This document shows positions 43,546-52,283 of a DNA stretch of 64,000 nt, in pieces. Origin of the DNA: Microbacterium sp. SZ1 (GTDB lineage: Bacteria; Actinomycetota; Actinomycetes; Actinomycetales; Microbacteriaceae); NCBI RefSeq assembly GCF_002362255.1, contig NZ_LPVV01000038.1, positions 366,878 to 430,877 on the forward strand, given 5' to 3'. The stretch's first letter is position 1. Every line of letters begins with the position of its first letter. The notes below the pieces were generated by a model. The model saw only the letters and a program-made list of their open reading frames with translations, searched no databases and was not told the DNA's origin. A program made the translations under genes and the position numbers.

Positions 43546-45066
43546 CTAGCGCTGACGCTTCTCGCGGACGCGCATGTTGACGACGATCGGAGTTCCCTCG
43601 AACTCGTACAGCTCACGCAGGCGGCGCTGGATGAACCGGCGGTACCCGGGGTCGAGGAACCCCGTCGTGAACAGCACGAACGTCGGCGGACGCGTCGACG
43701 CCTGCGTGCCGAAGAGGATGCGCGGCTGCTTGCCGCCGCGCAGCGGGTGGGGGTGCTCGGCCACGAGCTCGGCGAGGAAGGCGTTGAACTTGCCCGTTGG
43801 AATGCGGCGGTCCCAGTTCTCCAGCGCGGTCTCGAGCGCCGGCACGAGCTTGTCGAGGTGACGGCCCGTCTTCGCAGAGATGTTCACGCGCGGGGCCCAG
43901 GCGACGTGCGCCAGGTCCTGCTCGATCTCCCGCTCAAGGTATCGACGCCGGTCGGCGTTCTCGAGGTCGAGGTCGTTCAGGCGATCCCACTTGTTGAACG
44001 CCAGCACGAGCGCGCGACCCGACTCAAGCACGAGGTCGATGATCCGCACATCCTGCTCACTGATCGTCTCCGAGACGTCGAGCACGACGACGGCGACCTC
44101 GGCCTTCTCGAGCGCGGCGGAGGTCCGCAGCGACGCGTAGAAGTCGGCGCCCTGCGCCATGTGCACCCGGCGACGGATGCCTGCCGTGTCGACGAGCGTC
44201 CACAGCTTGCCGCCGAGCTCCACGATCTCGTCGACCGGGTCGCGGGTGGTGCCGGCGAGGTCGTTCACGACCACGCGCTCCTCCCCCGCCGCCTTGTTCA
44301 GCAGCGAGGACTTGCCCACGTTCGGACGCCCGAGGATGGCGACCCGGCGCGGCCCGCCGATCTCGGCCTTCGCGACGGCCGAGACGTCCGGCAGCTTCTT
44401 CAGGACGGCGTCCAGCAGATCGGCGACGCCGCGACCGTGGATCGCGGAGACGGGATGCGGCTCGCCGAGACCCAGGTTCCACAGCGCGGCGGCTTCGGGC
44501 TCCTGGCGGCTGTCATCGATCTTGTTGGCGACGAGGAAGACCGGCTTGCCGCTCTTGCGCAGCAGCTTCACGACGTGCTCGTCGGTCGAGGTGGCGCCGA
44601 CCATCGCGTCGACGACGAAGAGGACGACGTCCGACAGGTCGATCGCGACCTCCGCCTGCGCGGCCACGGAGCGGTCGATGCCCTTCGCGTCGGGCTCCCA
44701 GCCGCCGGTGTCGACGAGTGTGAAGCGACGGTCGTTCCACTCGGCCTTATACGTGACGCGGTCGCGCGTGACACCGGGCGTGTCCTCCACGACGGCCTCG
44801 CGGCGCCCGAGGATGCGGTTCACAAGCGCGGACTTCCCGACGTTCGGCCGACCCACGATCGCCACCACGGGCAGGGCGGGCAGGAACTGGATGCCGTCCT
44901 CGCCGAGCGTCACACCGGCGAGGAGCGCAGCATCCTCGTCGTCGAGCTCGTAGTCGGCGAGACCGGCGCGCAGCGTCTCCGCGCGCTGTTCGGCCAGTTC
45001 CTCGTCGAGTGCGTCCATCTTCTCGGCGAGCTGGTCGGGGCCGCCTTCGTATTCGTCGTCAGCCAC
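43546..45066 (-). CDS. der: Ribosome biogenesis GTPase Der
   Basis: EngA-type double GTPase needed for 50S assembly, 506 aa. It has two G domains, each with GRPNVGKS (about residues 72-79 and 245-252), DTPGVTRD and DTAGI switch regions, NKID and NKWD base-recognition motifs, and a C-terminal KH-like domain ([23 protein letters not shown]). An acidic N-terminal extension of about 65 residues precedes the first G domain, usual in actinobacteria. Its ATG overlaps cmk by 8 bp and it is the last gene of the operon. Confidence 0.97.
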   Translation of the reverse strand: MADDEYEGGPDQLAEKMDALDEELAEQRAETLRAGLADYELDDEDAALLAGVTLGEDGIQFLPALPVVAIVGRPNVGKSALVNRILGRREAVVEDTPGVTRDRVTYKAEWNDRRFTLVDTGGWEPDAKGIDRSVAAQAEVAIDLSDVVLFVVDAMVGATSTDEHVVKLLRKSGKPVFLVANKIDDSRQEPEAAALWNLGLGEPHPVSAIHGRGVADLLDAVLKKLPDVSAVAKAEIGGPRRVAILGRPNVGKSSLLNKAAGEERVVVNDLAGTTRDPVDEIVELGGKLWTLVDTAGIRRRVHMAQGADFYASLRTSAALEKAEVAVVVLDVSETISEQDVRIIDLVLESGRALVLAFNKWDRLNDLDLENADRRRYLEREIEQDLAHVAWAPRVNISAKTGRHLDKLVPALETALENWDRRIPTGKFNAFLAELVAEHPHPLRGGKQPRILFGTQASTRPPTFVLFTTGFLDPGYRRFIQRRLRELYEFEGTPIVVNMRVREKRQR

Positions 45067-45733
45067 GGTGTGCTCCTCGGAGTCGTTCGATCACCGCGAG
45101 TACGGCGTCGATGGTCTGGGGGAAATCGAGCGCGGTCGAGTCGACGACCTCGACGCCGTCGGCGGCGTTGAGGAAGTCGACGACCGCGCTGTCGGAGGCG
45201 TCGCGCTTGTGCAGGGCCTCGGCGACGGCCTGGGCGTTCTCGCCCGCGAGCTCGCCGGCGCGGCGCGCGGCGCGCACCTCGGGTGCGGCGGTGAGCAGGA
45301 TCCGGACCGGTGCGTCGGGCGCGACCACGGTGGTGATGTCGCGACCCTCGACGACGACGGCCGGGTACGAAGCCTCGGCGACGAGCGAGCGGAACAGCCG
45401 ATTGACCTGCTCGCGCACCTCGGGCACTCGGGCGACGCCGCTCACGGCGCCGGAGACCCGCGACTCGCGGATCGCGTCGGTCACGTCGGACTCGCCCACG
45501 AGCACGGTGCGGTCGTCGGGGTCGAGACCCAGCCTGACCGGGAACTCGGACGCCGCGACGCGCACCGACTCCGCGTCGTCGGTGTCGGCACCTCGGTCGA
45601 GGACGTGCCAGGCGAGCGCCCGATAGGCGGCCCCGGTGTCGAGGTACCCGAATCCGAGCCGTCGCGCGACCGCTTTCGAGACACTCGACTTGCCGGAACC
45701 CGCAGGCCCGTCGATCGCGATGAAGTCAGTCAT
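45059..45733 (-). CDS. cmk: Cytidylate kinase
   Basis: Phosphorylates CMP/dCMP; 224 aa. The P-loop [14 protein letters not shown] lies at residues 6-19, the CMP-binding region [14 protein letters not shown] at about 32-45, then [12 protein letters not shown] (about 136-147) and [15 protein letters not shown] in the lid region. It overlaps tyrA by 8 bp upstream and der by 8 bp downstream; in other bacteria cmk and der are also neighbours. Confidence 0.96.
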   Translation of the reverse strand: MTDFIAIDGPAGSGKSSVSKAVARRLGFGYLDTGAAYRALAWHVLDRGADTDDAESVRVAASEFPVRLGLDPDDRTVLVGESDVTDAIRESRVSGAVSGVARVPEVREQVNRLFRSLVAEASYPAVVVEGRDITTVVAPDAPVRILLTAAPEVRAARRAGELAGENAQAVAEALHKRDASDSAVVDFLNAADGVEVVDSTALDFPQTIDAVLAVIERLRGAHRG

Positions 45734-46877
45734 TGGTGGTCCCTGCAATCCGCCAGCCGCGTTCCTGGAGTCCGGTGATTGCCCCGTGTAGTGCAGCGGG
45801 GTCGACGCTGATCTCGGCGAGGCCGAACTGTGCGCCCGGCGAGTGCTCGAGACGCAGATCCTCGACGTTGACGCCGAGCTCGCCCAGCTCGCCGAACAGT
45901 CGACCGAGCTGTCCGGCGGTGTCGTCGACCATGACGACGAGGCTCTCGAAGCGACGGTTCTGGCCGTGCTTGCCCGGCAGACGCTCGACACCGTCGTTGC
46001 CCTGCTTGATCGTCTCCGCGACCACGCGCCGAGCCCCGGGAGCGTCGGGAGTGCGCAGCGCGTCAGACACCTCGCGAAGATCGTCTGCCAGCGCGTCGAG
46101 GATCTCCACGACCGGCCCGGCGTTCGCGCCCAGGATCTGCACCCACAGCTCAGGGGCGGACGCGGCGATGCGCGTCGTGTCGCGCACACCCTGGCCGGAG
46201 AGCCGCAGCGCTCCCTCGTCGGCGACCGCGAGCCGCGCGGCGAGCAGACTCGCGACGACCTGTGGCACGTGCGAGGTGAGCGCGACCGACCGGTCGTGCT
46301 CCTCCGGGGTCATCTCGAGCGGCATCGCTCCGACGTCCAGCGCGAGCGCCTCGACGACAGCGAGATCGGAGGCCTTGGTCTCCTCATCCCGGCAGACGAC
46401 CCACGGTCGGCCGATGAAGAGGTCGGCACGGGCGGAGATCGCTCCGCCGCGTTCCCGACCGGCGAGCGGGTGGGAGCCGATGTAACGCGTGATGTCGACG
46501 CCGCGCTTCTGCAGGGCGAGGAACGGCTCAAGCTTGACGCTCGCGACATCCGTGACCACGGCGTCGGGGAATCGCGCCAGCTCGGCTTCGATCACATCGG
46601 CGGTGACGTCGGGCGGCACGGCCACCACGACGAGCGCGGGGGTGTCGGCATCCGTCGCCGCCCGACCAGCGCCGTAGTCGATCGCGAGACGCAGCTGTGC
46701 GGGCGAGGTGTCCGCGAGCACGACGTCGACGCCCTTCGCGCGCAGTGCGTGACCGATGCTCGCGCCGAGCAGGCCGGCGCCCACGATGCGGACGGTGCCG
46801 GACAGACGGGTCGCGACGCGCGGCGCGGACACGCCGGTCATCGGCGCCCCGCCGGGCGCACTCGTCGTCTCGGTCAC
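45726..46877 (-). CDS. tyrA: Prephenate dehydrogenase with ACT domain
   Basis: NAD-dependent enzyme of tyrosine synthesis (prephenate to 4-hydroxyphenylpyruvate), 383 aa. The Rossmann motif [19 protein letters not shown] lies at about residues 29-47, [12 protein letters not shown] at about 133-144 with the catalytic His, and [14 protein letters not shown] at about 202-215. A C-terminal ACT-type domain ([20 protein letters not shown], about 313-332 onward) suggests tyrosine feedback. It overlaps rluB by 4 bp and cmk by 8 bp. Confidence 0.93.
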   Translation of the reverse strand: MTETTSAPGGAPMTGVSAPRVATRLSGTVRIVGAGLLGASIGHALRAKGVDVVLADTSPAQLRLAIDYGAGRAATDADTPALVVVAVPPDVTADVIEAELARFPDAVVTDVASVKLEPFLALQKRGVDITRYIGSHPLAGRERGGAISARADLFIGRPWVVCRDEETKASDLAVVEALALDVGAMPLEMTPEEHDRSVALTSHVPQVVASLLAARLAVADEGALRLSGQGVRDTTRIAASAPELWVQILGANAGPVVEILDALADDLREVSDALRTPDAPGARRVVAETIKQGNDGVERLPGKHGQNRRFESLVVMVDDTAGQLGRLFGELGELGVNVEDLRLEHSPGAQFGLAEISVDPAALHGAITGLQERGWRIAGTTND

Positions 46878-47668
46878 TCGTTCTCCTGCTGCTCGCCTGG
46901 CGCCGCGGCGACACCGGAATCATGGCGCGCGAGAGTCAGCAGCGCACCGAGTTCGATTTTACTCAGTTCGCGCGTGCGGCCGGCCGGGAGGGTTCCCAGG
47001 TGCAGGGGTCCGAACTGGCGGCGGACGAGCTCCGTGACGGGGTGCCCGACGGCAGCCATCATCCGGCGCACGATGCGGTTGCGACCGGAGTGCAGCGTCA
47101 GCTCCACGAGACTCGACCCCCGGGACGTGTCGAGGAGACGAGCCTTGTCGGCGGCGATCGGCCCGTCCTCCAGCTCGATCCCCTTGGTGAGCTTGGAGAT
47201 CGTCTGAGCGGTGACGGCTCCGTCGACCTTGGCGATGTACACCTTGGTGACGCCGAAGGACGGGTGCGCCAGTACGTGCGCGAGCTCGCCGTCGTTGGTG
47301 AGGACGAGCAGCCCGCTGGTCTCGGCGTCGAGACGGCCGACGTTGTAGAGACGCTCCTCGTAGTCCTTCGTGAACCGGCGAAGGTCGGGGCGCCCGCTCT
47401 CGTCGCGCATGCTGCTGACGACCCCGGTCGGCTTGTTGAGCATGACGTAGCGCTTGGAGACGTCGAGCTGGACGGCCGTTCCGTCGACGTCGACGAGATC
47501 GGTCTCGGGGTCGATCCTCGTCCCGAGCTCGGTCACGGTGCGGCCGTTCACCCGGATCCGCCCCTCGACGATGTACTGCTCCACGACCCGGCGCGAAGCG
47601 ACGCCGGCCGCGGCCAGCACTTTCTGCAACCGGACGCCCTCGGGCGCGGAGCTCGTGTCTTCCATCAT
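46874..47668 (-). CDS. rluB: 23S rRNA pseudouridine synthase, RluB type
   Basis: RsuA-family pseudouridine synthase, 264 aa. The S4 domain is at residues 12-58 (RLQKVLAAAGVASRRVVEQYI). The catalytic motif GRLDAETSGLLVLTNDGELAH (catalytic Asp near residue 112) and TLHSGRNRIVRRMMAAVGHPV are complete. The scpB-rluB order is conserved in Gram-positives. ATG 47668 overlaps the scpB stop (ATGA). Confidence 0.94.
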   Translation of the reverse strand: MMEDTSSAPEGVRLQKVLAAAGVASRRVVEQYIVEGRIRVNGRTVTELGTRIDPETDLVDVDGTAVQLDVSKRYVMLNKPTGVVSSMRDESGRPDLRRFTKDYEERLYNVGRLDAETSGLLVLTNDGELAHVLAHPSFGVTKVYIAKVDGAVTAQTISKLTKGIELEDGPIAADKARLLDTSRGSSLVELTLHSGRNRIVRRMMAAVGHPVTELVRRQFGPLHLGTLPAGRTRELSKIELGALLTLARHDSGVAAAPGEQQENE

Positions 47669-48294
47669 CGGACCACTCCTTCATCGAAACCGTCTGCGCC
47701 GTCGTCGAGCAGCGGGGAGATCGGGGGCAGCTCGTCGAGCGAGTTGATCCCGAGGTGCTGCAGCAGCGCGTCGGTGGTGCCGTAGTTGATCGCGCCCGTC
47801 TCCGAGTCGGCGAAGAGCTCGGTGATCAGCCCCCGTGCGAGGAGCGTGCGCACGACCGAATCGACGTTGACCGCGCGGATCGAGGCGACCTGGCTGCGCG
47901 TGACGGGCTGCTTGTAGGCGATGACCGCGAGGGTCTCCAGTGCCGCCTGCGACAGCCGTGCCGGCGCCTGACCCCCGACGAACTCGGCGACGAGGGAGTC
48001 GTGATCCTCGCGCACATAGAGACGCCACCCACCGCCCACCTCGCGCAGCTCGAAACCACGCCGTGGACCGGTGCCCCGGCCGTCGTAGTCGTCCACGAGG
48101 GTCTCGATGGTCTGGCGCACCGCCGCCACCGGAGAGCCGACGGCAGCGGCGAGGGCGACGAGCCCGATGGGCTCGTCGATGATCAGCAGGATCGCCTCGA
48201 TCCGCTCCGCCAGCGGGCTCTCAGCGGAGATTGTCGGCTCCTCCGCCTGCTGCTCGGTCGGCAGGGCCAGGTCGTCGGTCAGGTCATCGGTCAT
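47665..48294 (-). CDS. scpB: Segregation and condensation protein B
   Basis: Winged-helix subunit of the SMC-ScpAB condensin, 209 aa. Typical blocks are RIEAILLIIDEPIGLVALA (about 30-48), GFELREVGGGWRLYVR, LSQAALETLAVIAYKQPVTRSQVASIRAVNVDSVVRTLLARGLI (located about 115-158) and YGTTDALLQHLGINSLDELPP. The start MTDDLTDDLALP at 48294 is preferred over the open frame to 48330, because the ATG sits in the same context as the ancestral scpA-scpB overlap. Upstream lies a duplicated junction segment with a chimeric ORF, rather than scpA directly. Confidence 0.93.
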   Translation of the reverse strand: MTDDLTDDLALPTEQQAEEPTISAESPLAERIEAILLIIDEPIGLVALAAAVGSPVAAVRQTIETLVDDYDGRGTGPRRGFELREVGGGWRLYVREDHDSLVAEFVGGQAPARLSQAALETLAVIAYKQPVTRSQVASIRAVNVDSVVRTLLARGLITELFADSETGAINYGTTDALLQHLGINSLDELPPISPLLDDGADGFDEGVVR

Positions 48295-48412
48295 AGTCGG
48301 CCCCCAGGCTCGCGAGTGCCTCGACGTCAAACGTCGGGAGCTCGGTGTCCCGCGTGAGATTGGCGGTCAAGTCATCGGTCATAGTCGGCCCCCAGGCTCG
48401 CGAGTGTCTCGT
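48276..48412 (-). repeat. Duplicated scpA-scpB junction (two 49-bp copies)
   Basis: 48276-48324 and 48364-48412 are the same 49 bp apart from two mismatches, starting 88 bp apart. Each copy contains the 3' end of scpA (encoding LASLGADYDR and stop) and the ATG that starts an ScpB-like MTDDLT. The 39 bp between differ from both flanks, so it is not a simple recent tandem duplication. Confidence 0.9.
48284..48382 (-). other. Chimeric 32-codon ORF between scpA and scpB
   Basis: An ATG at 48380-48382 opens a 32-codon frame that begins MTDDLT like ScpB and ends EALASLGADYDR like ScpA, with the stop at 48284-48286. It overlaps the scpA stop at one end and the scpB start at the other exactly as scpA and scpB would overlap each other. 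It arises from the local duplication. It may be translated as a relay between the two genes or be a neutral remnant; no function is known. Confidence 0.55.
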
Positions 48413-49271
48413 CCGACCAGGAGTCGGCGGCCCAGCGCAGCGTCAGCTCGCCGAGCGGTTCCAGTTGTTCGAAGCTGAGTGCGGCATGCCGGTACAGCTC
48501 CAGCACGGAGATGAAGCGCGCGACGACGATGCCCGGTTCGCGGATGCCGGACACCAGCTCGCGGAAGCTCAGCGATTCGGTGCCGCGCAGCAGCGTGACG
48601 ACGATCGCCGCTTGTTCGCGGATGCTGACGAGCGGAGCGTGCAGATGGTCGAGGCCGACGTGCGGGATCTCCTTCGGAGCGAACGCGAGCAGCGCGAGGG
48701 CCGCGAAGTCGTCGGCGCTGAGCGACCAGACGAGCTCGGGGGTCTGCGTGCGGTGCTTCTCGTCGAGCCGGACCGCCCTGACGTGCCGGCGATCCTCCCG
48801 CTGCAGGCAGCGCGAGAACCAGGCCGACACCTCCTTGAAGGCGCGGTACTGCAGCAGCCGGGCGAACAGCAGGTCGCGCGCTTCGAGGAGCGCCACGGCC
48901 TCGGCATCCACCAGCTCGCCCTGCGGGAGGAGTCCGGCGACCTTCATGTCGAGCAGCGTGGCGGCCACGACGAGGAACTCCGATGCCTGATCGAGCTCCT
49001 CGTCGTCGTCGAGGTGCTGCAGGTAGGCGATGAACTCGTTCGTGACCGCGCTCAGCGAGACCTCGGTGATGTCCATCTCGTGCTTCGAGATGAGGTTGAG
49101 CAGCAGGTCGAACGGCCCGTCGAAGTTCGACAGCGAGACCCGGAAACCCGCCTCGGACTCGGCGTCTGACGCGATGGACTCGGCTGACGTCGAATCGGAT
49201 GCCGCGGCTGTCGCCTCGTCCGGTCCGACAGGCGCGAACGTCTCGGGAGTCTCGTCAGGCGACGGCGCCAC
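48372..49271 (-). CDS. scpA: Segregation and condensation protein A
   Basis: Kleisin subunit of the SMC condensin, 299 aa. After an acidic Ser/Ala-rich N-terminus (about 40 residues) the kleisin start FRVSLSNFDGPFDLLLNLISKHEMDITEVSLS (about residues 43-74) is typical. The middle has ASEFLVVAATLLDMKVAGLLP, and the C-terminal winged helix SFRELVSGIREPGIVVARFISVLEL (about 234-258) binds the SMC head. GTG 49271 lies inside the parA end (17-bp overlap). Its last codons are duplicated downstream. Confidence 0.94.
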   Translation of the reverse strand: MAPSPDETPETFAPVGPDEATAAASDSTSAESIASDAESEAGFRVSLSNFDGPFDLLLNLISKHEMDITEVSLSAVTNEFIAYLQHLDDDEELDQASEFLVVAATLLDMKVAGLLPQGELVDAEAVALLEARDLLFARLLQYRAFKEVSAWFSRCLQREDRRHVRAVRLDEKHRTQTPELVWSLSADDFAALALLAFAPKEIPHVGLDHLHAPLVSIREQAAIVVTLLRGTESLSFRELVSGIREPGIVVARFISVLELYRHAALSFEQLEPLGELTLRWAADSWSDETLASLGADYDR

Positions 49272-50145
49272 GGGCGACCAGCTCCCGCGCCAGCCGCAGG
49301 TACGCCTGGGCGGCGGCGTGCTCCGGAGCGAACTCGGTGATGGGGACGCCGGAGACGGACGCGTCGGGGAACTTCACGGTCCGGCCGATGACGGTCTCGA
49401 GCACATCGTCGCCGAATGCCTCGACCACGCGCTCCAGCACCTCGCGCGAGTGCAGCGTGCGTGGGTCGTACATCGTGGCCAGCAGCCCGTCCATGGTGAT
49501 GGACGGGTTCAGCCGGTCGCGCACCTTGTCGATCGTCTCGATGAGCAATGCGACCCCGCGGAGCGCGAAGAACTCGCACTCGAGCGGGATGATCACGCCA
49601 TGAGCGGCGGTCAGGGCGTTCACCGTCAGCAGACCGAGCGACGGCTGGCAGTCGATGAGGATGACGTCGTACTCCCCCGCCACCTGGCGCAGCACGCGGG
49701 CGAGGATCGTCTCGCGGGCGACCTCGTTCACGAGGTGCACCTCCGCGGCCGAGAGGTCGATGTTGGCGGGCATGACGTCGAGGCCGTCGACGCTCGTGTG
49801 CACGATCGCCTCATGCGCATCGCGCTTCGTGTCGAGCAGCAGGTCGTAGATGGTCGTCACGTCGTGCGTCTGGATGCCGAGACCCGCCGACAGCGCACCC
49901 TGCGGGTCGAAGTCGACGGCGAGCACCTTGCGACCGTACTCCGCGAGGGCCGCGGCGAGGTTGATCGACGTCGTGGTCTTGCCGACGCCGCCCTTCTGGT
50001 TGCAGAGGGCGATGATGCGAGCCGGTCCGTGCGAAGCCAGCGGCTCAGGGGTGGGGAACCCGTGGTACGGCCGGCCGGTCGGTCCGAGGGGTGTCTCGTC
50101 GGCCTTCCGTGCCTTCGCCCTGGACTTCGCCGCTTTCTCCGCCAC
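49255..50145 (-). CDS. ParA-family ATPase next to scpA
   Basis: A 296-aa Soj/ParA-like ATPase that in actinobacteria precedes scpAB (Rv1708-like/PldP context). Walker A' is [20 protein letters not shown] (about residues 47-66), with VDFDPQGALSAG, LIDCQPSLGLLTVNA and VKFPDASVSGVPITEFAP. A basic Lys/Ala-rich N-terminal tail (VAEKAAKSRAKARK) may contact DNA. GTG 50145 with AGGAGAAG upstream is chosen over the open frame to 50223; TACAAT (50175-50180, minus) is the probable -10. It starts the operon that runs through der. Confidence 0.92.
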   Translation of the reverse strand: MAEKAAKSRAKARKADETPLGPTGRPYHGFPTPEPLASHGPARIIALCNQKGGVGKTTTSINLAAALAEYGRKVLAVDFDPQGALSAGLGIQTHDVTTIYDLLLDTKRDAHEAIVHTSVDGLDVMPANIDLSAAEVHLVNEVARETILARVLRQVAGEYDVILIDCQPSLGLLTVNALTAAHGVIIPLECEFFALRGVALLIETIDKVRDRLNPSITMDGLLATMYDPRTLHSREVLERVVEAFGDDVLETVIGRTVKFPDASVSGVPITEFAPEHAAAQAYLRLARELVARGAVA

Positions 50146-50200
50146 CGCTTCTCCTGCTCCCTCGTGCTTGGTCGATTGTAGCGGCAGGCGTAGGGCGGAG

Positions 50201-50233
50201 CCCCTTCGCCGCGCGGCGCGCACTCCGAAGGGG
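50201..50233 (-). terminator. Terminator after the exporter operon
   Basis: 8-bp stem CCCCTTCG/CGAAGGGG with a GC-rich inner loop, 18 bp after the permease stop and just before the parA promoter. Confidence 0.55.
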
Positions 50234-50250
50234 ACCCCCGAGCTCGCTGA

Positions 50251-51567
50251 TCAGCCGCCTCTCAGAGCCGCGACCGGCTCGATCCGCGCTGCCCGTCGAG
50301 CCGGGTACCATCCCGACCCCCACCCGACCAGAGCGCCGAGGAAGGCCCCGGCGACGGCGACGAGCGGATCGGTGACCGGCGTCCACCCCTGCACCGCGGC
50401 GACGACGATGACCGCGACCACCCCGAGAGCAGAGCCGATCAGACCGCCGATGAACCCGATCACGATCGACTCGACCATGAACTGCGCGCCGATCTGCCGA
50501 CGGGTCGCGCCCAGCGCACGACGCAGACCGATCTCGCCGATGCGCTCCATGACCGCCAGCAGGGTGACGTTCGCGATGCCGAGACCTCCGGCGAGCAGGG
50601 CGATCACTCCGAGGATGAGGAACACGACGTTGACATCGGCCTGCACGCTCTGGCTGAGGTCCGACGAGCCCGACGGCGCGCGCGCCTCGAGGCTCTCGGG
50701 ATCGTCCGGCGCGAGCGCGATCACGCTCTGCTCGGCGACCTGCGGCCCCGCCCCGACGGCGATTCTGATGTCCAGCTCGGACGGCGCTTCCAGCCCGAAG
50801 TCGGCTCGAGCGGAGCCGGTGGGGATGATGACCGCATCCAGGAGTTCGCTGCGCCGCTCCATGCCGTCGGCGATCCCGACCACCGCGTACGCCACGCCGG
50901 CGATGAACACGGAGGGCTGGGAGTCGACACGGTTGATGCCCATGCGCTCCGCGAGGCGGCTGCCGAGCACCGCGACGCGGTCCGCGCGCTGGTCGTGACC
51001 GCGGTCGAAGAACCGTCCGGCGACGAGTCCCCCCTCCGCGGTGTCGAGCAGTTCCGCGGAGGTCGAGAACAGACGGGGCGAGGCGACGGCCGCCGCCGCC
51101 GGGTCGTTGACGGGCACCGCTGTGATCGTCTCCCCCTCCGCGAGCTCCACCTCTCCGAGCAGGGTGGCGCTCTCGACTCCGGCCAGCAGCTCGACCCGGT
51201 CGGGTGAGTCCCAGGGCAGACGCCCCGCGGCGACGCTCTTGTTCTGCGAACCCGACTGCGCCTCGGCGGCCTGCACGACCACGCGGGTCGCGGCAGCGCC
51301 ATCGAACTGGCTCGCGATCTGCGCCGCCGCCGTCTGCGCGAACCCGATGGTCGCGACGAGCGAGGCGATCCCGAGCACGGTGCCGAGGATGGTCATGACG
51401 AGCCGCGCGGGGCGCGAACCGATGTCCGACGTCGCCTCGGCGACCAGATCCTGGAACGTGAAGCGGTCGGCATGAGCCACCGCCGAGACGAGCGAGGGCG
51501 GTCCGTCCTCGACGGCGGGTCCCTCGGCGTCGTCCGTCGCGCGCGTGCGCCACGGCAGCCGGATCAC
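50251..51567 (-). CDS. ABC exporter permease, MacB/FtsX type
   Basis: A 438-aa permease. An N-terminal cytoplasmic stretch and one helix (LVMTILGTVLGIASLVATIGFAQ, about residues 56-78) precede a large extracytoplasmic domain of MacB_PCD type (about 85-300). Three C-terminal helices follow, with the FtsX signature IGEIGLRRALGATRRQIGAQFMVESIVIG (about 338-366). It probably acts mechanically on envelope substrates with the adaptor. GTG 51567 overlaps the ATPase stop (GTGA). It is the last gene of the lipoprotein-adaptor-ATPase-permease unit. Confidence 0.92.
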   Translation of the reverse strand: MIRLPWRTRATDDAEGPAVEDGPPSLVSAVAHADRFTFQDLVAEATSDIGSRPARLVMTILGTVLGIASLVATIGFAQTAAAQIASQFDGAAATRVVVQAAEAQSGSQNKSVAAGRLPWDSPDRVELLAGVESATLLGEVELAEGETITAVPVNDPAAAAVASPRLFSTSAELLDTAEGGLVAGRFFDRGHDQRADRVAVLGSRLAERMGINRVDSQPSVFIAGVAYAVVGIADGMERRSELLDAVIIPTGSARADFGLEAPSELDIRIAVGAGPQVAEQSVIALAPDDPESLEARAPSGSSDLSQSVQADVNVVFLILGVIALLAGGLGIANVTLLAVMERIGEIGLRRALGATRRQIGAQFMVESIVIGFIGGLIGSALGVVAVIVVAAVQGWTPVTDPLVAVAGAFLGALVGWGSGWYPARRAARIEPVAALRGG

Positions 51568-52283
51568 AGCTCACTCAATCGGCCGTCGGCGATGCGGATG
51601 CACCGGCGTGCCCGCCGCGCGACCCCGTCATCATGCGTGATGACGACGAGGGTGAGTCCGTCGTCGTTGAGCTCCTCGAACAGCGACATCACCTCGCCCG
51701 AGGTCCGCTGGTCGAGGTTGCCCGTCGGCTCGTCGGCGAGGAGCAGCCGGGGCCCGCTGACGACCGCCCTGGCGACCGCGACACGCTGCCGCTCACCGCC
51801 CGACAGCGAGTTCGGCAGGAAGTCGAGGCGGTGACCGAGACCGACCCTCTGGAGGGCCTCTCGCGCCCGGAATTCACGCTCTCGACGCGGGACACCGCTG
51901 TACAGCATCGGCATGAGCACGTTGTCGAGCACGCTGCGACGCGGCAGCAGGTGGAAGGACTGGAACACGAACCCGATGAAGCGCGCACGTACGGCCGCTC
52001 GCTCGTCGTCGGACAGATCGCCGGTGAGTGAGCCCGCCAGGCGGTACTCGCCCACACTCGGGCGGTCGAGGAGCCCCAGGATGTTGAGCATGGTCGACTT
52101 GCCGGAGCCGCTCGGCCCGACGATCGACAGGTAGTCGCCCGGAGCGATCGAGAGCGTCGCGCCCTTCAGCGCCTGCACCTCCGGCGGGCCGGGGAACGAC
52201 CTCGTGACGTCTCTGAGCTCGACAAGCGGCGCGGCGTCCGCGGCATCCGGCGTCACCGGCGCGCCTGCGGCGAGCGAGGTCAC
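51564..52283 (-). CDS. ABC exporter ATPase, MacB/LolD type
   Basis: A 239-aa ATP-binding subunit. Walker A is VGPSGSGKSTMLN (about residues 55-67), the Q-loop FVFQSFHLLP (about 106-115), the ABC signature LSGGERQRVAVARA (about 162-175), Walker B LLLADEPTGNLD (about 181-192) and the H-loop VVITHD. The GTG start at 52283 overlaps the adaptor stop (GTGA), and the open frame further upstream lies inside the adaptor gene and is rejected. Confidence 0.95.
   Translation of the reverse strand: MTSLAAGAPVTPDAADAAPLVELRDVTRSFPGPPEVQALKGATLSIAPGDYLSIVGPSGSGKSTMLNILGLLDRPSVGEYRLAGSLTGDLSDDERAAVRARFIGFVFQSFHLLPRRSVLDNVLMPMLYSGVPRREREFRAREALQRVGLGHRLDFLPNSLSGGERQRVAVARAVVSGPRLLLADEPTGNLDQRTSGEVMSLFEELNDDGLTLVVITHDDGVARRARRCIRIADGRLSEL

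Noticed and set aside
48295..48330. N-terminal extension of ScpB to 48330
   Set aside because: The extra residues come from the duplicated scpA end; ATG 48294 has the ancestral coupling context.
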